Source of the DNA: Streptomyces sp. BK239
GTDB taxonomy: Bacteria > Actinomycetota > Actinomycetes > Streptomycetales > Streptomycetaceae
Assembly: GCF_004217285.1 (NCBI RefSeq)
Contig: NZ_SHKS01000001.1
Coordinates: 310,001 to 374,000 of the forward strand
Direction of reading: 5' to 3'
Length of the DNA stretch: 64,000 nt
Under the pieces are notes generated by a model. It had not been told where the DNA came from. It was given only the letters and a program-made list of their open reading frames with translations, and ran no database searches. Below, piece by piece: positions 15,640 through 26,567 of the stretch. Every line of letters begins with the position of its first letter. The first letter of the stretch is position 1. Both the position numbers and the translations under genes were made by a program.

Positions 15640-18075
15640 GTGACCGCCGTCACAGACCAGGACCACACGGGAAACGCCGATCACGGTCCGGCGGGGTCCG
15701 GCGAAGGCGCCTCCGGCGGGGAAGCCGGAACCAACGGCGCACCCGTGCGGGGCGAGGAAGCGCACGAGGGGGAGGAAGCGGTCTCCGACGGTGACGGCGG
15801 TGAGGGCGCCGCGGACGCCGAGGGGCCGTCCGGGGCGGCCCAGGACGCCTCACCGCCCGCGGACGACCATCCGTCCTCGCGGAAGGGCAATGAGCACACC
15901 CGGGGGCGGATGAGCGTCGGGTGGGCGCGCTGGCGTGAGGGCGACCGCGCCGCACGGAAGGGCGCGAGCGACCGCAAGGCCCGGACCCCGGCCGCAGACC
16001 GCGCGGCGCCGGGAAGCGACCGCCATGAGGAGCGCTCCGCACACGCCCGGGACGGCGACGGTTCCGTACGGGCCCAGGACGACGACCGCCCCGCACGCAC
16101 GCGTGAGGGCAACGGGGACGTACGCATGAGGGATGACAGCGGCGGCGTACACGTGCGGAAGGTGGAAGGCGGCGTCCACGCGCGGGGCGGTGCTGCCTCC
16201 TCCCGTGGTCGGAGTGACGAGCGCCCCGCGCGCGTGCGCCAAGGCGGCGGGCGGCCTCCCGCGGCGATGCAGCCGTCGGCCGGGGACGCCTCCACGCCCC
16301 AGGAGGGCGGCGAGTTCTGGGACGACGGACTGATCGCCCGCCGGGTGAACGAGGCCACGGCCGCCGAGCAGACCGCCACCGTCACCGTCACGGCCCCCGG
16401 CGTCGGTGAGGTCCGTCCCGGTGGCGGCCCCCAGGCCGTCCCCCCGCTCGCCTACGACGGCCACCTGCGCTCCCGGCTCGACGCCCTGCGTGAACTCGTC
16501 GGGCTCTCCCGCGCCCGGCTCGACAGCAAGACGCTCGCCGAGGCCGGCCGGGTCCTCGACGAGGCGGCGGCGCGCCGCAAGCTGTCCGGGCAGCACACGG
16601 TCGTCGCCATCGCCGGCGCCACCGGCAGCGGCAAGTCCCAGCTGTTCAACACGCTCGCCGGGGTGAACATCTCGGAGACGGGCGTCCGCCGGCCGACCAC
16701 CGCCGCGCCCATCGCGTGCAGCTGGAGCGACGGCGCGGCGAGCCTCATCGACCGGCTGGGCATCCCGGGCCGGCTGCGCAGGCGTCCGGTGCAGAGCGCC
16801 GACGCGGAGGCGCAGCTGCAGGGGCTCGTCCTGATCGACCTGCCCGACCACGACTCGGCGGCCGTGCAGCACCGCGAGCAGGTCGACCGGATCCTGGCAC
16901 TCGTGGACGCCGTCATCTGGGTCGTCGACCCGGAGAAGTACGCCGACGCCGTCCTCCATGAGCGCTATCTGCGGCCCATGGCGGGTCACGCGGAGGTCAT
17001 GTTCATCGTCCTCAACCAGATCGACCGGCTGCCCGGCGAGGCCGCCGAGATGGTCCTCGACGACCTGCGGCGGCTGCTCGACGAGGACGGCGTGGCCCTC
17101 GGCGAGTACGGCGAACCGGGCGCGACCGTCCTCGCGCTGTCCGGGCTCACCGGGGACGGCGTGGGCGAACTGCGTGAACTGCTCGGCCAGTTCGTCACCG
17201 AGCGAGGCGCCGCGGCACGGCGGATCTCCGCCGACGTGGACGCCGCAGCGGGGGAGCTGCGGCCCGTGTACGTGACCGGGCGGAGCACCGGACTCAGCGA
17301 GGAGGCGCGGGACGAGTTCGCCGCCCGGCTCGCCGACGCGGTGGGCGCGGTCGCCGCGGGCGAGGCGGCCGAACGCGCCTGGCTGCGCAACGCCAACCGG
17401 GCGTGCGGCACGCCGTGGCTGCGGCTGTGGCGCTGGTACCAGGACCGGTGCGACCCTCCGACCGGCCGGATGCCGTTCCGCGCGCAGGCCGACGAGGAGG
17501 CCACGGCGCGGCAGCGTGTCGAACAGGCGGTGCGCACGGTGTCCGAGCGGGCCTCGGCGGGCCTGCCCGCGCCCTGGGCGCAGGCGGTACGGGAAGCGGC
17601 CGTGCGCGGTGCGCAGGGGCTCCCGGAGGCGCTGGACGAGCTCGCGGCGCAGGCAGGGCTGCCGCCGGGGCGCCCGCCGCGGCCGGGGTGGTGGCCGGCG
17701 GCGGTGATGGCGCAGGCGTCCATGACCATCCTTCAGGTCATCGGCGGCCTGTGGCTGTTCGGCCAGATCGTCGGGGTCATGTCCCCCAATCTGGGCGTGC
17801 CCGTGCTGCTGATGCTGGCCGGGATCATCGGTGGGCCGCTGGTGGAGTGGGGCTGCCGGATGGCGGCGCGCGGCCCGGCGCGCAGATACGGCCAGGACGC
17901 GGAACGCAGACTGCGGGAGGCCGCCGCGAGCTGCGGCCGGGCGAGGGTCCTGGACTCCCTGGCCGCCGAGTTGCTGCGGTACCGGGAGGTCCGCGAGCAG
18001 TACGGGCGGGTGACCGGAATGACGAGTGCGACGGGGATGACGAGCGCGACGGGGGTGGCTGCCGGGACGGGGTGA
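15640..18075 (+). CDS. dynB: Dynamin-like GTPase with C-terminal membrane hairpin
   Basis: 811 residues, GTG 15640 behind AGGAGAGG. Residues 1-220 are a very charged, low-complexity Gly/Asp/Arg/Glu region. The GTPase domain begins about 265 (YDGHLRSRLDALREL), with P-loop VVAIAGATGSGKSQLFNTLAG, LRRPTTAAPIACSW-like switch region, LIDLPDHDS, and FIVLNQIDRL for base recognition. Two hydrophobic segments near 690-745 (MTILQVIGGLWLFGQIVGV, LGVPVLLMLAGIIGGPLVEW) form a membrane anchor, as described for DynB. It is coupled to the upstream GTPase. The long disordered N terminus is unusual in length and likely variable. Confidence 0.8.
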   Translation: MTAVTDQDHTGNADHGPAGSGEGASGGEAGTNGAPVRGEEAHEGEEAVSDGDGGEGAADAEGPSGAAQDASPPADDHPSSRKGNEHTRGRMSVGWARWREGDRAARKGASDRKARTPAADRAAPGSDRHEERSAHARDGDGSVRAQDDDRPARTREGNGDVRMRDDSGGVHVRKVEGGVHARGGAASSRGRSDERPARVRQGGGRPPAAMQPSAGDASTPQEGGEFWDDGLIARRVNEATAAEQTATVTVTAPGVGEVRPGGGPQAVPPLAYDGHLRSRLDALRELVGLSRARLDSKTLAEAGRVLDEAAARRKLSGQHTVVAIAGATGSGKSQLFNTLAGVNISETGVRRPTTAAPIACSWSDGAASLIDRLGIPGRLRRRPVQSADAEAQLQGLVLIDLPDHDSAAVQHREQVDRILALVDAVIWVVDPEKYADAVLHERYLRPMAGHAEVMFIVLNQIDRLPGEAAEMVLDDLRRLLDEDGVALGEYGEPGATVLALSGLTGDGVGELRELLGQFVTERGAAARRISADVDAAAGELRPVYVTGRSTGLSEEARDEFAARLADAVGAVAAGEAAERAWLRNANRACGTPWLRLWRWYQDRCDPPTGRMPFRAQADEEATARQRVEQAVRTVSERASAGLPAPWAQAVREAAVRGAQGLPEALDELAAQAGLPPGRPPRPGWWPAAVMAQASMTILQVIGGLWLFGQIVGVMSPNLGVPVLLMLAGIIGGPLVEWGCRMAARGPARRYGQDAERRLREAAASCGRARVLDSLAAELLRYREVREQYGRVTGMTSATGMTSATGVAAGTG

Positions 18076-18349
18076 CGCCTTCCTCGGTCCCGGAACCTCT
18101 GGTTTCACCGCTCGATCTCTCGACCCCTCGATCAGGTGAGGGAGTTGTCCACAGGCGGGCGGTGGTCCACAGAGCCCGGCGGGCCCGGCTCGACGGAGGC
18201 AGTCTGGTTTCGCGGCGGTCGCGGTGACACGGCCGTCGCGGTGGGTGCGGCAGCCGCGGGAGTGCGGCTGGTGCGGCCGGACGCTTTCCGTACGGGACGG
18301 GCCCGTACGTGTGTCGGCCCGGCGTGGACCGGGCGAGGGAGGGGCTCGA

Positions 18350-18850
18350 ATGAACGAGACGATGGTGTGCGCGGTGGGGAACGTGGCGACGCAGCCGGTG
18401 TTCCGGGAGCTGGCGGCAGGGGCGTCGACGAGGTTCCGGCTGGCGGTGACCTCGCGCTACTGGGACCGCGAGAAGAGCGCCTGGACGGACGGGCACACCA
18501 ACTTCTTCACGGTGTGGGCCAACCGACAACTCGCCACGAACGCGACGGCCTCACTGAACGTCGGCGACCCGGTGATCGTGCAGGGCAGGCTGAAGGTGCG
18601 CACGGAGACGCGTGAGGGGCAGCAGAGCTGGACCTCGGCCGACATCGACGCCGTGTCGATCGGCCACGACCTCGCACGGGGGACGGCGGCCTTCCGCCGC
18701 ACGGTCAGGCCGGATCCGGCGGCCGCGGTGGCAGGGATGCCGGGGCCGGCGGCAGCGCAGCCCGATCCCGAGCCCGACTGGCTGACACCGGCCGCGGACC
18801 ACACAGAACGAGACGGCACCCGGCACCGTGAACCGGCGGCGGTGACGTGA
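18350..18850 (+). CDS. ssbB: Second single-stranded DNA-binding protein (SsbB type)
   Basis: 166 residues, ATG 18350 behind GGGAGGGG. OB-fold signature: ETMVCAVGNVATQPVFREL, RFRLAVTSRYWDR, FFTVWANRQLA, VGDPVIVQGRLKV. The C terminus (PDWLTPAADHTERD) lacks the acidic DDDIPF-type tip used by the essential SsbA to recruit replication partners. This matches the second Streptomyces SSB, implicated in chromosome segregation during sporulation. It follows the dynamin pair on the same strand after a 274-base gap, suggesting its own promoter. Confidence 0.85.
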   Translation: MNETMVCAVGNVATQPVFRELAAGASTRFRLAVTSRYWDREKSAWTDGHTNFFTVWANRQLATNATASLNVGDPVIVQGRLKVRTETREGQQSWTSADIDAVSIGHDLARGTAAFRRTVRPDPAAAVAGMPGPAAAQPDPEPDWLTPAADHTERDGTRHREPAAVT

Positions 18851-18922
18851 ACCGGCGGCGGTGACGTGAGCGGACGGCGCCGACGAGAGCGGACGGCGCC
18901 GACGAGAGCGGACGGCGGTGAC
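18828..18922. repeat. Two short tandem repeat arrays at the ssb 3' end
   Basis: A 19-base unit (GTGAACCGGCGGCGGTGAC) is repeated twice at 18828-18865, overlapping the ssb stop. It is followed by a second 19-base unit (GCGGACGGCGCCGACGAGA) repeated twice and a half at 18870-18922. Probably replication-slippage arrays; variable number between strains would be expected. Confidence 0.8.
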
Positions 18923-18988
18923 CCGAGCACGCGGCGGTGACGGGATGTCAGCAAGCGCCAGCATCTGACCGCACACGGGCGAACAGTG

Positions 18989-19040
18989 GCTTATCGACCG
19001 GTCCGCGCCGGCCCGGGCCGGTGGATTTGTCGATAAGCCA
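18989..19040. other. Large inverted repeat, GGCTTATCGAC / GTCGATAAGCC
   Basis: Perfect 11-base inverted arms (18989-18999, 19030-19040) enclose a 14-base palindrome CCGGCCCGGGCCGG. The arms are A/T-richer than anything nearby. It could be a transcription terminator for ssb, or an operator/recombination site upstream of the surface-protein gene whose start is 177 bases away. Confidence 0.7.
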
Positions 19041-19216
19041 AGCCTGTTGACGATCTTCGGGATAACGATTCCGAGTCGGATCGCCCATCGGATGAGCTTG
19101 TCGGGAAGGGTGGTGTGCCGCGTCCTTAGGATGCCGAACAAAGCACAAGGGGCTCCTGATTCTGCTGGTGGGACCGTACCCCCCACGACAACCGGTCCTG
19201 CTCGAAGGGGAATTGC

Positions 19217-20623
19217 GTGATTTCTTCGTTCGCCGCGCCGTTCACGCGAGGTCGGGGCGCGGTGCGCCTCGCCGCCGGGACACTGGTGTCCGGTGTGGTC
19301 GCCGCCGGTGTCGTCGCCACCGCCGCGGGCACGGCCGTCGCCGACGAGACCCCGCAGAGCCAGGGCGGAGCGACGGCGACCATGGGAGGGCTCAAGACCT
19401 ACGGCACCGCCGTCCTCCATGCCGACAGCGGGGACCAGGAGGTCCCGGCGGGGCTGTTCGAGATGTCCGTCGAGGGCGGCGGCACGCTGCAGACGTACTG
19501 CGTCGACCTGCACACGCCCACGCAACGGGACGCCAAGTACGGCGAGACGCCCTGGAGCGGCACCTCGCTCGGCGTCAACAAGGACGCCGGCAAGGTCCGT
19601 TGGATCCTGCAGAACTCCTACCCCCAGGTCAACGACCTGGCCACGCTGGCGAAGAAGGCCGGCATCGGCGGTGGCCTCAGTGAGCAGGACGCTGCCGCCG
19701 GTACCCAGGTGGCCATCTGGCGCTACTCCGACGGCGCGGACGTGGACGCCCTCGACCCGCAGGCCGAACGGCTCGCGGACTACCTCCAGAAAGCCGCCCG
19801 CGACGCGGCGGAACCCAGGGCCTCGCTCACCCTCGAAGGGGCCGCGGTCTCAGGCCGCCCCGGCGCACCGCTCGGCCCGGTGACCGTGCGGACCGACGCG
19901 AGCGCGGTCACCGTCGCGCCGCCGCCGGACGCCGCCATCAGCGGAGTGCGGATCGTCGGCAAGGACGGCAAGGCCGTCACCTCGGCGCAGGACGGCAGCC
20001 AGCTCTTCTTCGACGTGCCCGCCGACGCCGCAGCCGGCACGGCCGAGCTGACCGTGCAGGCCTCGACGACCGTCCCCGTCGGCCGCGCCTTCACCTCGGA
20101 GAGCCGCAGCCAGACGCAGATACTGGCCGGCTCCAGCGAGTCCACCGTCTCCGCCGGGGCGAGCGCCACCTGGGCCGCCGGCGGTCCGATACCGGCGCTG
20201 TCCGCGGCGAAGAACTGCGCCGCGAACGGTGTCGACATCGCGGCGGCCAACCGGGGCGACGCGCCGTTCACCTTCAAGCTGATGGGCTTCGAGTACACGA
20301 TCCCGGCAGGCGCCTCGCGGACGGTGACGATCCCCCTCCAGGAGGACCAGGCCTACGACTTCACCATCCGCGGCGCCCGCTTCACCGGCGTCCTCGACTG
20401 CCGGACCAGGTCCGCCGAGACCAGGACGGGCCTCACCACCCAGACCCTGTCCCAGCCGAGCCCCGCCACCGTGGGCGGCGGCTCGATCACCGCCACGAAC
20501 CTGGCCGAGACGGGCGGCTCCAACGCCACCCCCTACATCGCGGGCACCGCGATAGGGCTGGTGGTGATCGGTGGAGCAGCCCTGGTGCTGGTCGGCCGCA
20601 AGGAGAACGAGGCGCGGGACTGA
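19217..20623 (+). CDS. Thioester-domain surface protein with sortase signal
   Basis: 468 residues, GTG 19217. A Sec signal covers about 1-42. The thioester (Cys-Gln) domain has Cys95 in LQTYCVDLHT and Gln164 in AAGTQVAIWRY, the pair that forms an internal thioester able to bond covalently to host or surface amines in Gram-positive adhesins. Ig-like/beta-rich modules follow. The C terminus carries LAETG at about 429, a hydrophobic span (IAGTAIGLVVIGGAALVLV) and a charged tail RKENEARD, the signal for class E-type sortases. It converges on the DUF2637 gene with a 21-base gap. Confidence 0.88.
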   Translation: MISSFAAPFTRGRGAVRLAAGTLVSGVVAAGVVATAAGTAVADETPQSQGGATATMGGLKTYGTAVLHADSGDQEVPAGLFEMSVEGGGTLQTYCVDLHTPTQRDAKYGETPWSGTSLGVNKDAGKVRWILQNSYPQVNDLATLAKKAGIGGGLSEQDAAAGTQVAIWRYSDGADVDALDPQAERLADYLQKAARDAAEPRASLTLEGAAVSGRPGAPLGPVTVRTDASAVTVAPPPDAAISGVRIVGKDGKAVTSAQDGSQLFFDVPADAAAGTAELTVQASTTVPVGRAFTSESRSQTQILAGSSESTVSAGASATWAAGGPIPALSAAKNCAANGVDIAAANRGDAPFTFKLMGFEYTIPAGASRTVTIPLQEDQAYDFTIRGARFTGVLDCRTRSAETRTGLTTQTLSQPSPATVGGGSITATNLAETGGSNATPYIAGTAIGLVVIGGAALVLVGRKENEARD

Positions 20624-20644
20624 CAGGGGCCTCGCACCTCCGCG

Positions 20645-21421
20645 CTACGGACGGCGTCGCGGCCGGGGCGAGCTCTGCCGGGGCGCCAGGGTCAGGGTGA
20701 TCTGCCGGACGAGTTGTTGCAGGCACGCCAGGCAGGCGAGAGCGGGCAGGGCGGCCGCGGCGACGCCGGTGAACGTCCTGTCGGCCTGGGCCACGCACAG
20801 CATCATCGCGACGGAGGAGAACATCAGCACGATCAACCAGGAGTGCCAGGCGCGGCGCTGGTGCAGGGCGGTGCGCAGAATGGACAGGGAGGCCACCGTC
20901 CAGGGCCCGTACACCAGGAGAGGCCACCAGGGAGTGACCCCGCTCTCCGGGTCCGACGTGATGTTCTGCAGCGGTCTGTAGGCGACCACACCGCAGAAGA
21001 CGCTGACCGCCGCCGCGATGACGGCGACGAACGCGATGATCACCAGGCTGCCCGTCTGCAGCCACCCGCGCCGGAGCCTGTGCACCCGGATCTTGCGATG
21101 CCCGGCGGGGGAACGCCGGATGGGCGGCAACTGGGCGGTGATGTGCGCCAGGTTCTCCATCGGGTCGGCGCTGTCGCCGCCGGGCGGCGACTCGCTGCGC
21201 GGCGCCGGCACCGTGGCCGTCTGCTCGGCCGGAACCGCCTCCTGCAAGAGGTAGGCGAGTTCCTCCACCGGGTCCCAGCCCGGGTCGGGAGGGGTGAGCG
21301 GAGTGCCCGTGTGCGGCGCGTCGACAGGACCGCCGGGCTGTCCGATGCCCGGCCCATATGAATATGGGTCGGCATACCATTCATTCCGTAGAAAAGAGGG
21401 ATCCGCATACTCGTGATTCAT
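20645..21421 (-). CDS. DUF2637 membrane protein
   Basis: 258 residues. An acidic N-terminal segment (MNHEYADPSFLRNEWYADP) and Pro-rich linker lead to a basic patch RKIRVHRLRRGWLQT and four hydrophobic spans (SLVIIAFVAVIAAAVSVFCGV, WWPLLVYGPWTVASLSIL, WLIVLMFSSVAMMLCVAQ, GVAAAALPALACLACLQQL). It ends in a basic tail. The family is restricted to actinomycetes and its function is not established. The ATG at 21421 has GGGGCGG six bases upstream; ATG 21427 is also possible. It is cotranscribed with the small gene upstream. Confidence 0.78.
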   Translation of the reverse strand: MNHEYADPSFLRNEWYADPYSYGPGIGQPGGPVDAPHTGTPLTPPDPGWDPVEELAYLLQEAVPAEQTATVPAPRSESPPGGDSADPMENLAHITAQLPPIRRSPAGHRKIRVHRLRRGWLQTGSLVIIAFVAVIAAAVSVFCGVVAYRPLQNITSDPESGVTPWWPLLVYGPWTVASLSILRTALHQRRAWHSWLIVLMFSSVAMMLCVAQADRTFTGVAAAALPALACLACLQQLVRQITLTLAPRQSSPRPRRRP

Positions 21422-21435
21422 GCACATCCGCCCCG

Positions 21436-21717
21436 TTACACGTGGTCCGCGCGGCAGCCGGAGTTTCCCTGCCTGTTCCACCGCTGATCGAGTTCGTTCT
21501 GCGCGGCCTCCAGCAGAGTCATGAACTCGCGCAGCAGCGAATCGGTGACCCGCGGTTCGGTCCGCGCGGCGCTCCCGCGCAGGATGCCGCACGCCTGGAG
21601 CGCCGAGCGCGTCACATCGGCGTACGCACGTCTCCCGGCCGCCGCGTCACGGGCCGCGGGCGGATCGCCCTCCCCCACCCCCCGGTGAGGCAAGCCATGG
21701 AACCTAGCTTTCGTCAT
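21436..21717 (-). CDS. Small hypothetical protein upstream of DUF2637
   Basis: 93 residues from ATG 21717. The N-terminal third is Gly/Arg/Ala-rich and the C-terminal part is a plausible amphipathic helix (TDSLLREFMTLLEAAQNELDQRW). The stop is 14 bases from the DUF2637 start, so the two probably form an operon. I recognise no domain. The real start could be further in, since the first 20 residues read less like coding sequence. Confidence 0.5.
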   Translation of the reverse strand: MTKARFHGLPHRGVGEGDPPAARDAAAGRRAYADVTRSALQACGILRGSAARTEPRVTDSLLREFMTLLEAAQNELDQRWNRQGNSGCRADHV

Positions 21718-22100
21718 GCCCCGCTAACGCCGCCCGCTCCGCTCCGGATACGTGGCGAATGAGTGACCCTGACGGTGAAAACATTGAGGATGGCGTTTCT
21801 TCATTAAAGTCAGATTCACCGCCAGTAGTCCCGTCCCGCAGAAAATCCTCACGTATGACACACGCCCGGCGTCACCCGCCCACGGGGCCTGCCGGGGGGA
21901 CCCGTCAAGAACCGGCCGGGGATCTGGAGCCACCTGTCGACGCCCCTCAGTGACCGCCGCCGGACAGCCGCCCCCACCTGCAACGATGAAAGCCCAGGTC
22001 AGCGCCCCCCGCCCGGACGGGTTTCCCCCCAGGGGTGGCCGTCCGGCAAGATGGGGTGTATCTGCCCACTGCCAGATTTCAAGCTGCCGGACGGTTTCTC
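21718..22100. promoter_or_regulatory. Divergent promoter region, ettA / DUF2637 operon
   Basis: 383 bp between divergent genes. The A/T-rich tract at about 21770-21860 is the likely promoter zone. I see no riboswitch-like fold or tRNA here. Confidence 0.4.
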
Positions 22101-23765
<1,665 letters not shown>

Positions 23766-23771
23766 TCGGTC

Positions 23772-24182
23772 TTGCGGCACATCTACCGCTGCCCGCTGCG
23801 CTGGGCGGACATGGACGCGTACGGCCACGTCAACAACGTGGTCTTCCTCCGCTACCTGGAGGAAGCCCGTATCGACTTCCTGTTCCGCCCGGAGAAGGAC
23901 TTCCAGCAGGGGTCCGTGGTGGCGCGCCACGAGATCGACTACAAGCGGCAGCTCGTCCACCGGCACACGCCCGTGGACGTCGAGCTGTGGGTCACGGAGG
24001 TCAGGGCGGCGTCCTTCACCATCGCCTATGAGGTGAAGGACGGCGACCACGTCTACGTGACCGCCTCGACGGTGATCGTGCCGTTCGACTTCGAGGCACA
24101 GCGCCCGCGCCGCATCACCGCCGAGGAGCGGGAGTTCCTGGCGGAGTACCGGGACGACGCGGAGGAGGCCGTCGCCGCATGA
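23772..24182 (+). CDS. Hotdog-fold acyl-CoA thioesterase (YbgC/FadM type)
   Basis: 136 residues, TTG start six bases after the ettA stop. The active-site segment is RWADMDAYGHVNNVVFLRYLEEAR, where the Asp before AYGHVNN is the catalytic carboxylate of 4-hydroxybenzoyl-CoA thioesterase relatives. EVKDGDHVYVTASTVIVPFD completes the hotdog sheet. Cytoplasmic; the natural acyl-CoA is unknown. It overlaps the next start by ATGA, so it is in an operon with ettA and the following gene. Confidence 0.87.
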   Translation: MRHIYRCPLRWADMDAYGHVNNVVFLRYLEEARIDFLFRPEKDFQQGSVVARHEIDYKRQLVHRHTPVDVELWVTEVRAASFTIAYEVKDGDHVYVTASTVIVPFDFEAQRPRRITAEEREFLAEYRDDAEEAVAA

Positions 24183-24886
24183 CGGTGCTCCACCTCGCCG
24201 ACGAGGGGGAGGCGGCGGACCTCGCTGCCTTCCTCTCCCGGCTGCTCCACTACGACCGTTCAGCCGCGGTCCGCCTCCAGGCGGCCGGCACCGCGCTCGC
24301 CGTCTTCGGACGGCCGCCGTCCTTCGAGGTGCTGGCGGTGCGCGCGGTGGGGCTGGCGAAGCCGTACGAGAGCGGGCTGGACGTCACGCTCGACGTGACG
24401 GTGTCCGCCGGTGAGCTGCTGGAGGGCGTGGCGGAGACGGCGGTGACCGCGGCCGTGCCCGCCGCGGTCACCGGACCGCCGTGGGCGGGCGTGCTGCCGC
24501 CGCGCGGCGACTGGCGTCCCGAGGCGGGGCTTCCGGCGGCCGGCGAGCTGCGGGCGATGGTCGGCGCGGCGGTCGGCGAGTTCCGGCGGCGTACGGAGGA
24601 GCTGGCGCCCGAGCGGCGCACCCGGGCCGAACTCGACCGGATCGGCCGCGACATCTGGTCCCGGACGGTCGGCGACACCGGTCTCCCCGTGCGGGCGGTG
24701 CACGCCGCTCAGTCCCTCGGCTTCCTGCGGCCGACCGCCGGCCCGGCCGCCGCGGGCGGGACACGGGGCGCTGCGCAGGACGCGGCACTCTTCTCGTCCG
24801 GGGCGTGGCTGCGGCTGCGGACGCCCTACGGGTCGATCGCCGTACGGCGGGCGGGGAGCGGGGGACTGGGCCTCAGCGTGCGCTGA
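24179..24886 (+). CDS. Conserved actinobacterial hypothetical protein
   Basis: 235 residues, ATG overlapping the thioesterase stop. Leu/Ala-rich and cytoplasmic, with the patterns FLSRLLHYDRSAAVRLQAAG near the start and RTRAELDRIGRDIWSRTV in the middle. The last part (FSSGAWLRLRTPYGSIAVRR) looks like a beta-strand pair. I know no domain for it. Operon position behind ettA and a thioesterase says little about function. Confidence 0.75.
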   Translation: MTVLHLADEGEAADLAAFLSRLLHYDRSAAVRLQAAGTALAVFGRPPSFEVLAVRAVGLAKPYESGLDVTLDVTVSAGELLEGVAETAVTAAVPAAVTGPPWAGVLPPRGDWRPEAGLPAAGELRAMVGAAVGEFRRRTEELAPERRTRAELDRIGRDIWSRTVGDTGLPVRAVHAAQSLGFLRPTAGPAAAGGTRGAAQDAALFSSGAWLRLRTPYGSIAVRRAGSGGLGLSVR

Positions 24887-24976
24887 AGCGGGCGCCCTGA
24901 CGGGTCCGTTCAGCCTCGGCCGCAGTCAGGCCAACCCCAGCCCGGCCGGTCCAAGTCCCGGCCGGTCCAGGCCCGT

Positions 24977-25390
24977 TCACTCCGGGGTGTTCACCATCGA
25001 CGCCGCCGCGTACGTCAGGTAGTTCCACAGCGTCTGCTCGTGCTCCTCGGAGAGCCCGAGGCTGTCCACCGCGTCCCGCATGTGCTTCAGCCAGGCGTCG
25101 TGCGCGGCCCGGTCGACGGTGAACGGGGCGTGGCGCATCCGCAGCCGCGGATGGCCGCGGTTCTCGCTGTACGTCGTCGGGCCGCCCCAGTACTGCATCA
25201 GGAACAGCACCAGGCGCTCCTCCGCCGGGCCCAGGTCCTGCTCGGGGTACATGGGCCGCAGGAGCGGGTCCTCGGCCACTCCCGCGTAGAAACGGTGGAC
25301 CAGCCGGCGGAAGGTCTCCTCCCCGCCGACCTGCTCGTAGAAGGTCTGCTCCTGAAGCGTGCCGCGCCGAATCTCTTTCACGCCCTCCAT
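24977..25390 (-). CDS. glbO: Group II truncated haemoglobin
   Basis: 137 residues. Haem protein of the GlbO class: [20 protein letters not shown] at the B/C helices, [20 protein letters not shown] containing the distal Trp/Tyr region, and RLRMRHAPF with the proximal histidine in the F helix. Members bind O2 and scavenge NO or peroxide. The start is taken at ATG 25390 ([10 protein letters not shown]) because it fits homologue length; an upstream in-frame ATG at 25495 would add an unlikely leader. Divergent from the methyltransferase gene. Confidence 0.88.
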   Translation of the reverse strand: MEGVKEIRRGTLQEQTFYEQVGGEETFRRLVHRFYAGVAEDPLLRPMYPEQDLGPAEERLVLFLMQYWGGPTTYSENRGHPRLRMRHAPFTVDRAAHDAWLKHMRDAVDSLGLSEEHEQTLWNYLTYAAASMVNTPE

Positions 25391-25493
25391 GCTCTCAGAC
25401 GCGCCGACCGAGGTCTCCAGCCCTAGGACCCGTCCCGAGCGAGCCATGGTGTTCGCGTGAGGCCTTCCGCCGCAGGACAGTGGAGGCATGGGC

Positions 25494-26567
25494 ATGGACG
25501 CGCTCGGCGGTGACGGCGGGGGGTTCGCGGTGCTCGCCGCGTCGGAGCGGGCGGCGATGGTGCGGCGGATCGAGGCCGACGGGGCCTTCGCCGCCGACCC
25601 GGGGTGGACAGAGGCCTTCGCGGCGGTGCCGCGCCACCTCTTCGTGCCGTACTACTACGTGAGCGGCCCCCGCGGCTACGAGCGGCGGTGGGCCGGGAGC
25701 CCGGACCCGCGCAGCCGTGAGCGCTGGCTGCGGGGCGCGTACGAGGACGTCCCGCTGGCCACCCGGGTGCGTGACGGCGAACTGCTCTCCTCCAGCAGCC
25801 AGCCCTCCCTGATGGCGCTGATGCTGGCGGAGCTGCGGGTCGGGGAGGGCGACCGGGTGCTGGAGATCGGCGCCGGCACCGGCTACAACGCGGCACTGCT
25901 GTCGTACCGGCTCGGCGAGGAGAACGTGACCACCGTCGACCTGGACCCGGAGATCACCGCGTCGGCGCGCCGGCATCTCGCCGAGGCCGGCCACCATCCG
26001 GCCGTCGTCACCGGGGACGGGGCGCGCGGGGTGCCGGAGCGGGCGCCCTTCGACCGGATCATCGTGACCTGCACCCTGACGACGATCCCGCGCGCGTGGA
26101 CGGCCCAGTGCCGTCCGGGCGGGCTCGTGCTCGCGCCGCTGGCCACCGGCCTGGTCGCGCTCACGGTCCAGGACGCCGCGCACGCCGAGGGGCGCTTCCT
26201 GCACACCCCGGCCTACTTCGTGCCGTTGCGCGGGGGCGGGCGGCCCGAGCCGGAACCGGTGCCGCTGGGCGGGATCCCGCAGCGGGCCCGAGGGAGCGAC
26301 CTGTTCCGGTTCCTGCTGACCCTGACCCGGGGCGCCCTCGACCCGCAGGCGGCGTACGCGCTGTGGGAACGCGAGGACAGGCCCGGCCGGGAGCGGTACG
26401 GCGTCACGGTCGACGGCGAGCACGCGTGGGCGTGGCTCGACGCCCCCGACGGGCCGTACGCCTGGGCCCTCCCGGAACCGCTCGCGCCGGAACCGGTCGC
26501 CGCGCAGGGGCCGGACCCCGGCGAGGGACCCGACCCCGGGAAGGGACCTAACCCCGGCGGACCGTGA
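25494..26567 (+). CDS. PCMT-like SAM-dependent methyltransferase
   Basis: 357 residues. The N-terminal half resembles protein-L-isoaspartate O-methyltransferase: [27 protein letters not shown], then the SAM site [20 protein letters not shown] and [16 protein letters not shown]. The C-terminal extension of about 130 residues is actinobacterial, and the last 20 residues repeat GPDPG-type units. Related proteins act on peptides in some biosynthetic clusters, but no peptide precursor is nearby. The ATG at 25494 has GGAGG at ideal spacing; ATG 25488 is too close. It overlaps the 3' end of the FHA gene by 20 bases. Confidence 0.8.
   Translation: MDALGGDGGGFAVLAASERAAMVRRIEADGAFAADPGWTEAFAAVPRHLFVPYYYVSGPRGYERRWAGSPDPRSRERWLRGAYEDVPLATRVRDGELLSSSSQPSLMALMLAELRVGEGDRVLEIGAGTGYNAALLSYRLGEENVTTVDLDPEITASARRHLAEAGHHPAVVTGDGARGVPERAPFDRIIVTCTLTTIPRAWTAQCRPGGLVLAPLATGLVALTVQDAAHAEGRFLHTPAYFVPLRGGGRPEPEPVPLGGIPQRARGSDLFRFLLTLTRGALDPQAAYALWEREDRPGRERYGVTVDGEHAWAWLDAPDGPYAWALPEPLAPEPVAAQGPDPGEGPDPGKGPNPGGP

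Noticed and set aside
18870..18922. CRISPR array
   Set aside because: Units are directly adjacent with no spacers and only two and a half copies.
25494..26567. PCMT-like methyltransferase as part of an FxLD-type lanthipeptide system
   Set aside because: No lanthionine synthetase or FxLD precursor nearby; neighbours are glbO and an FHA gene.
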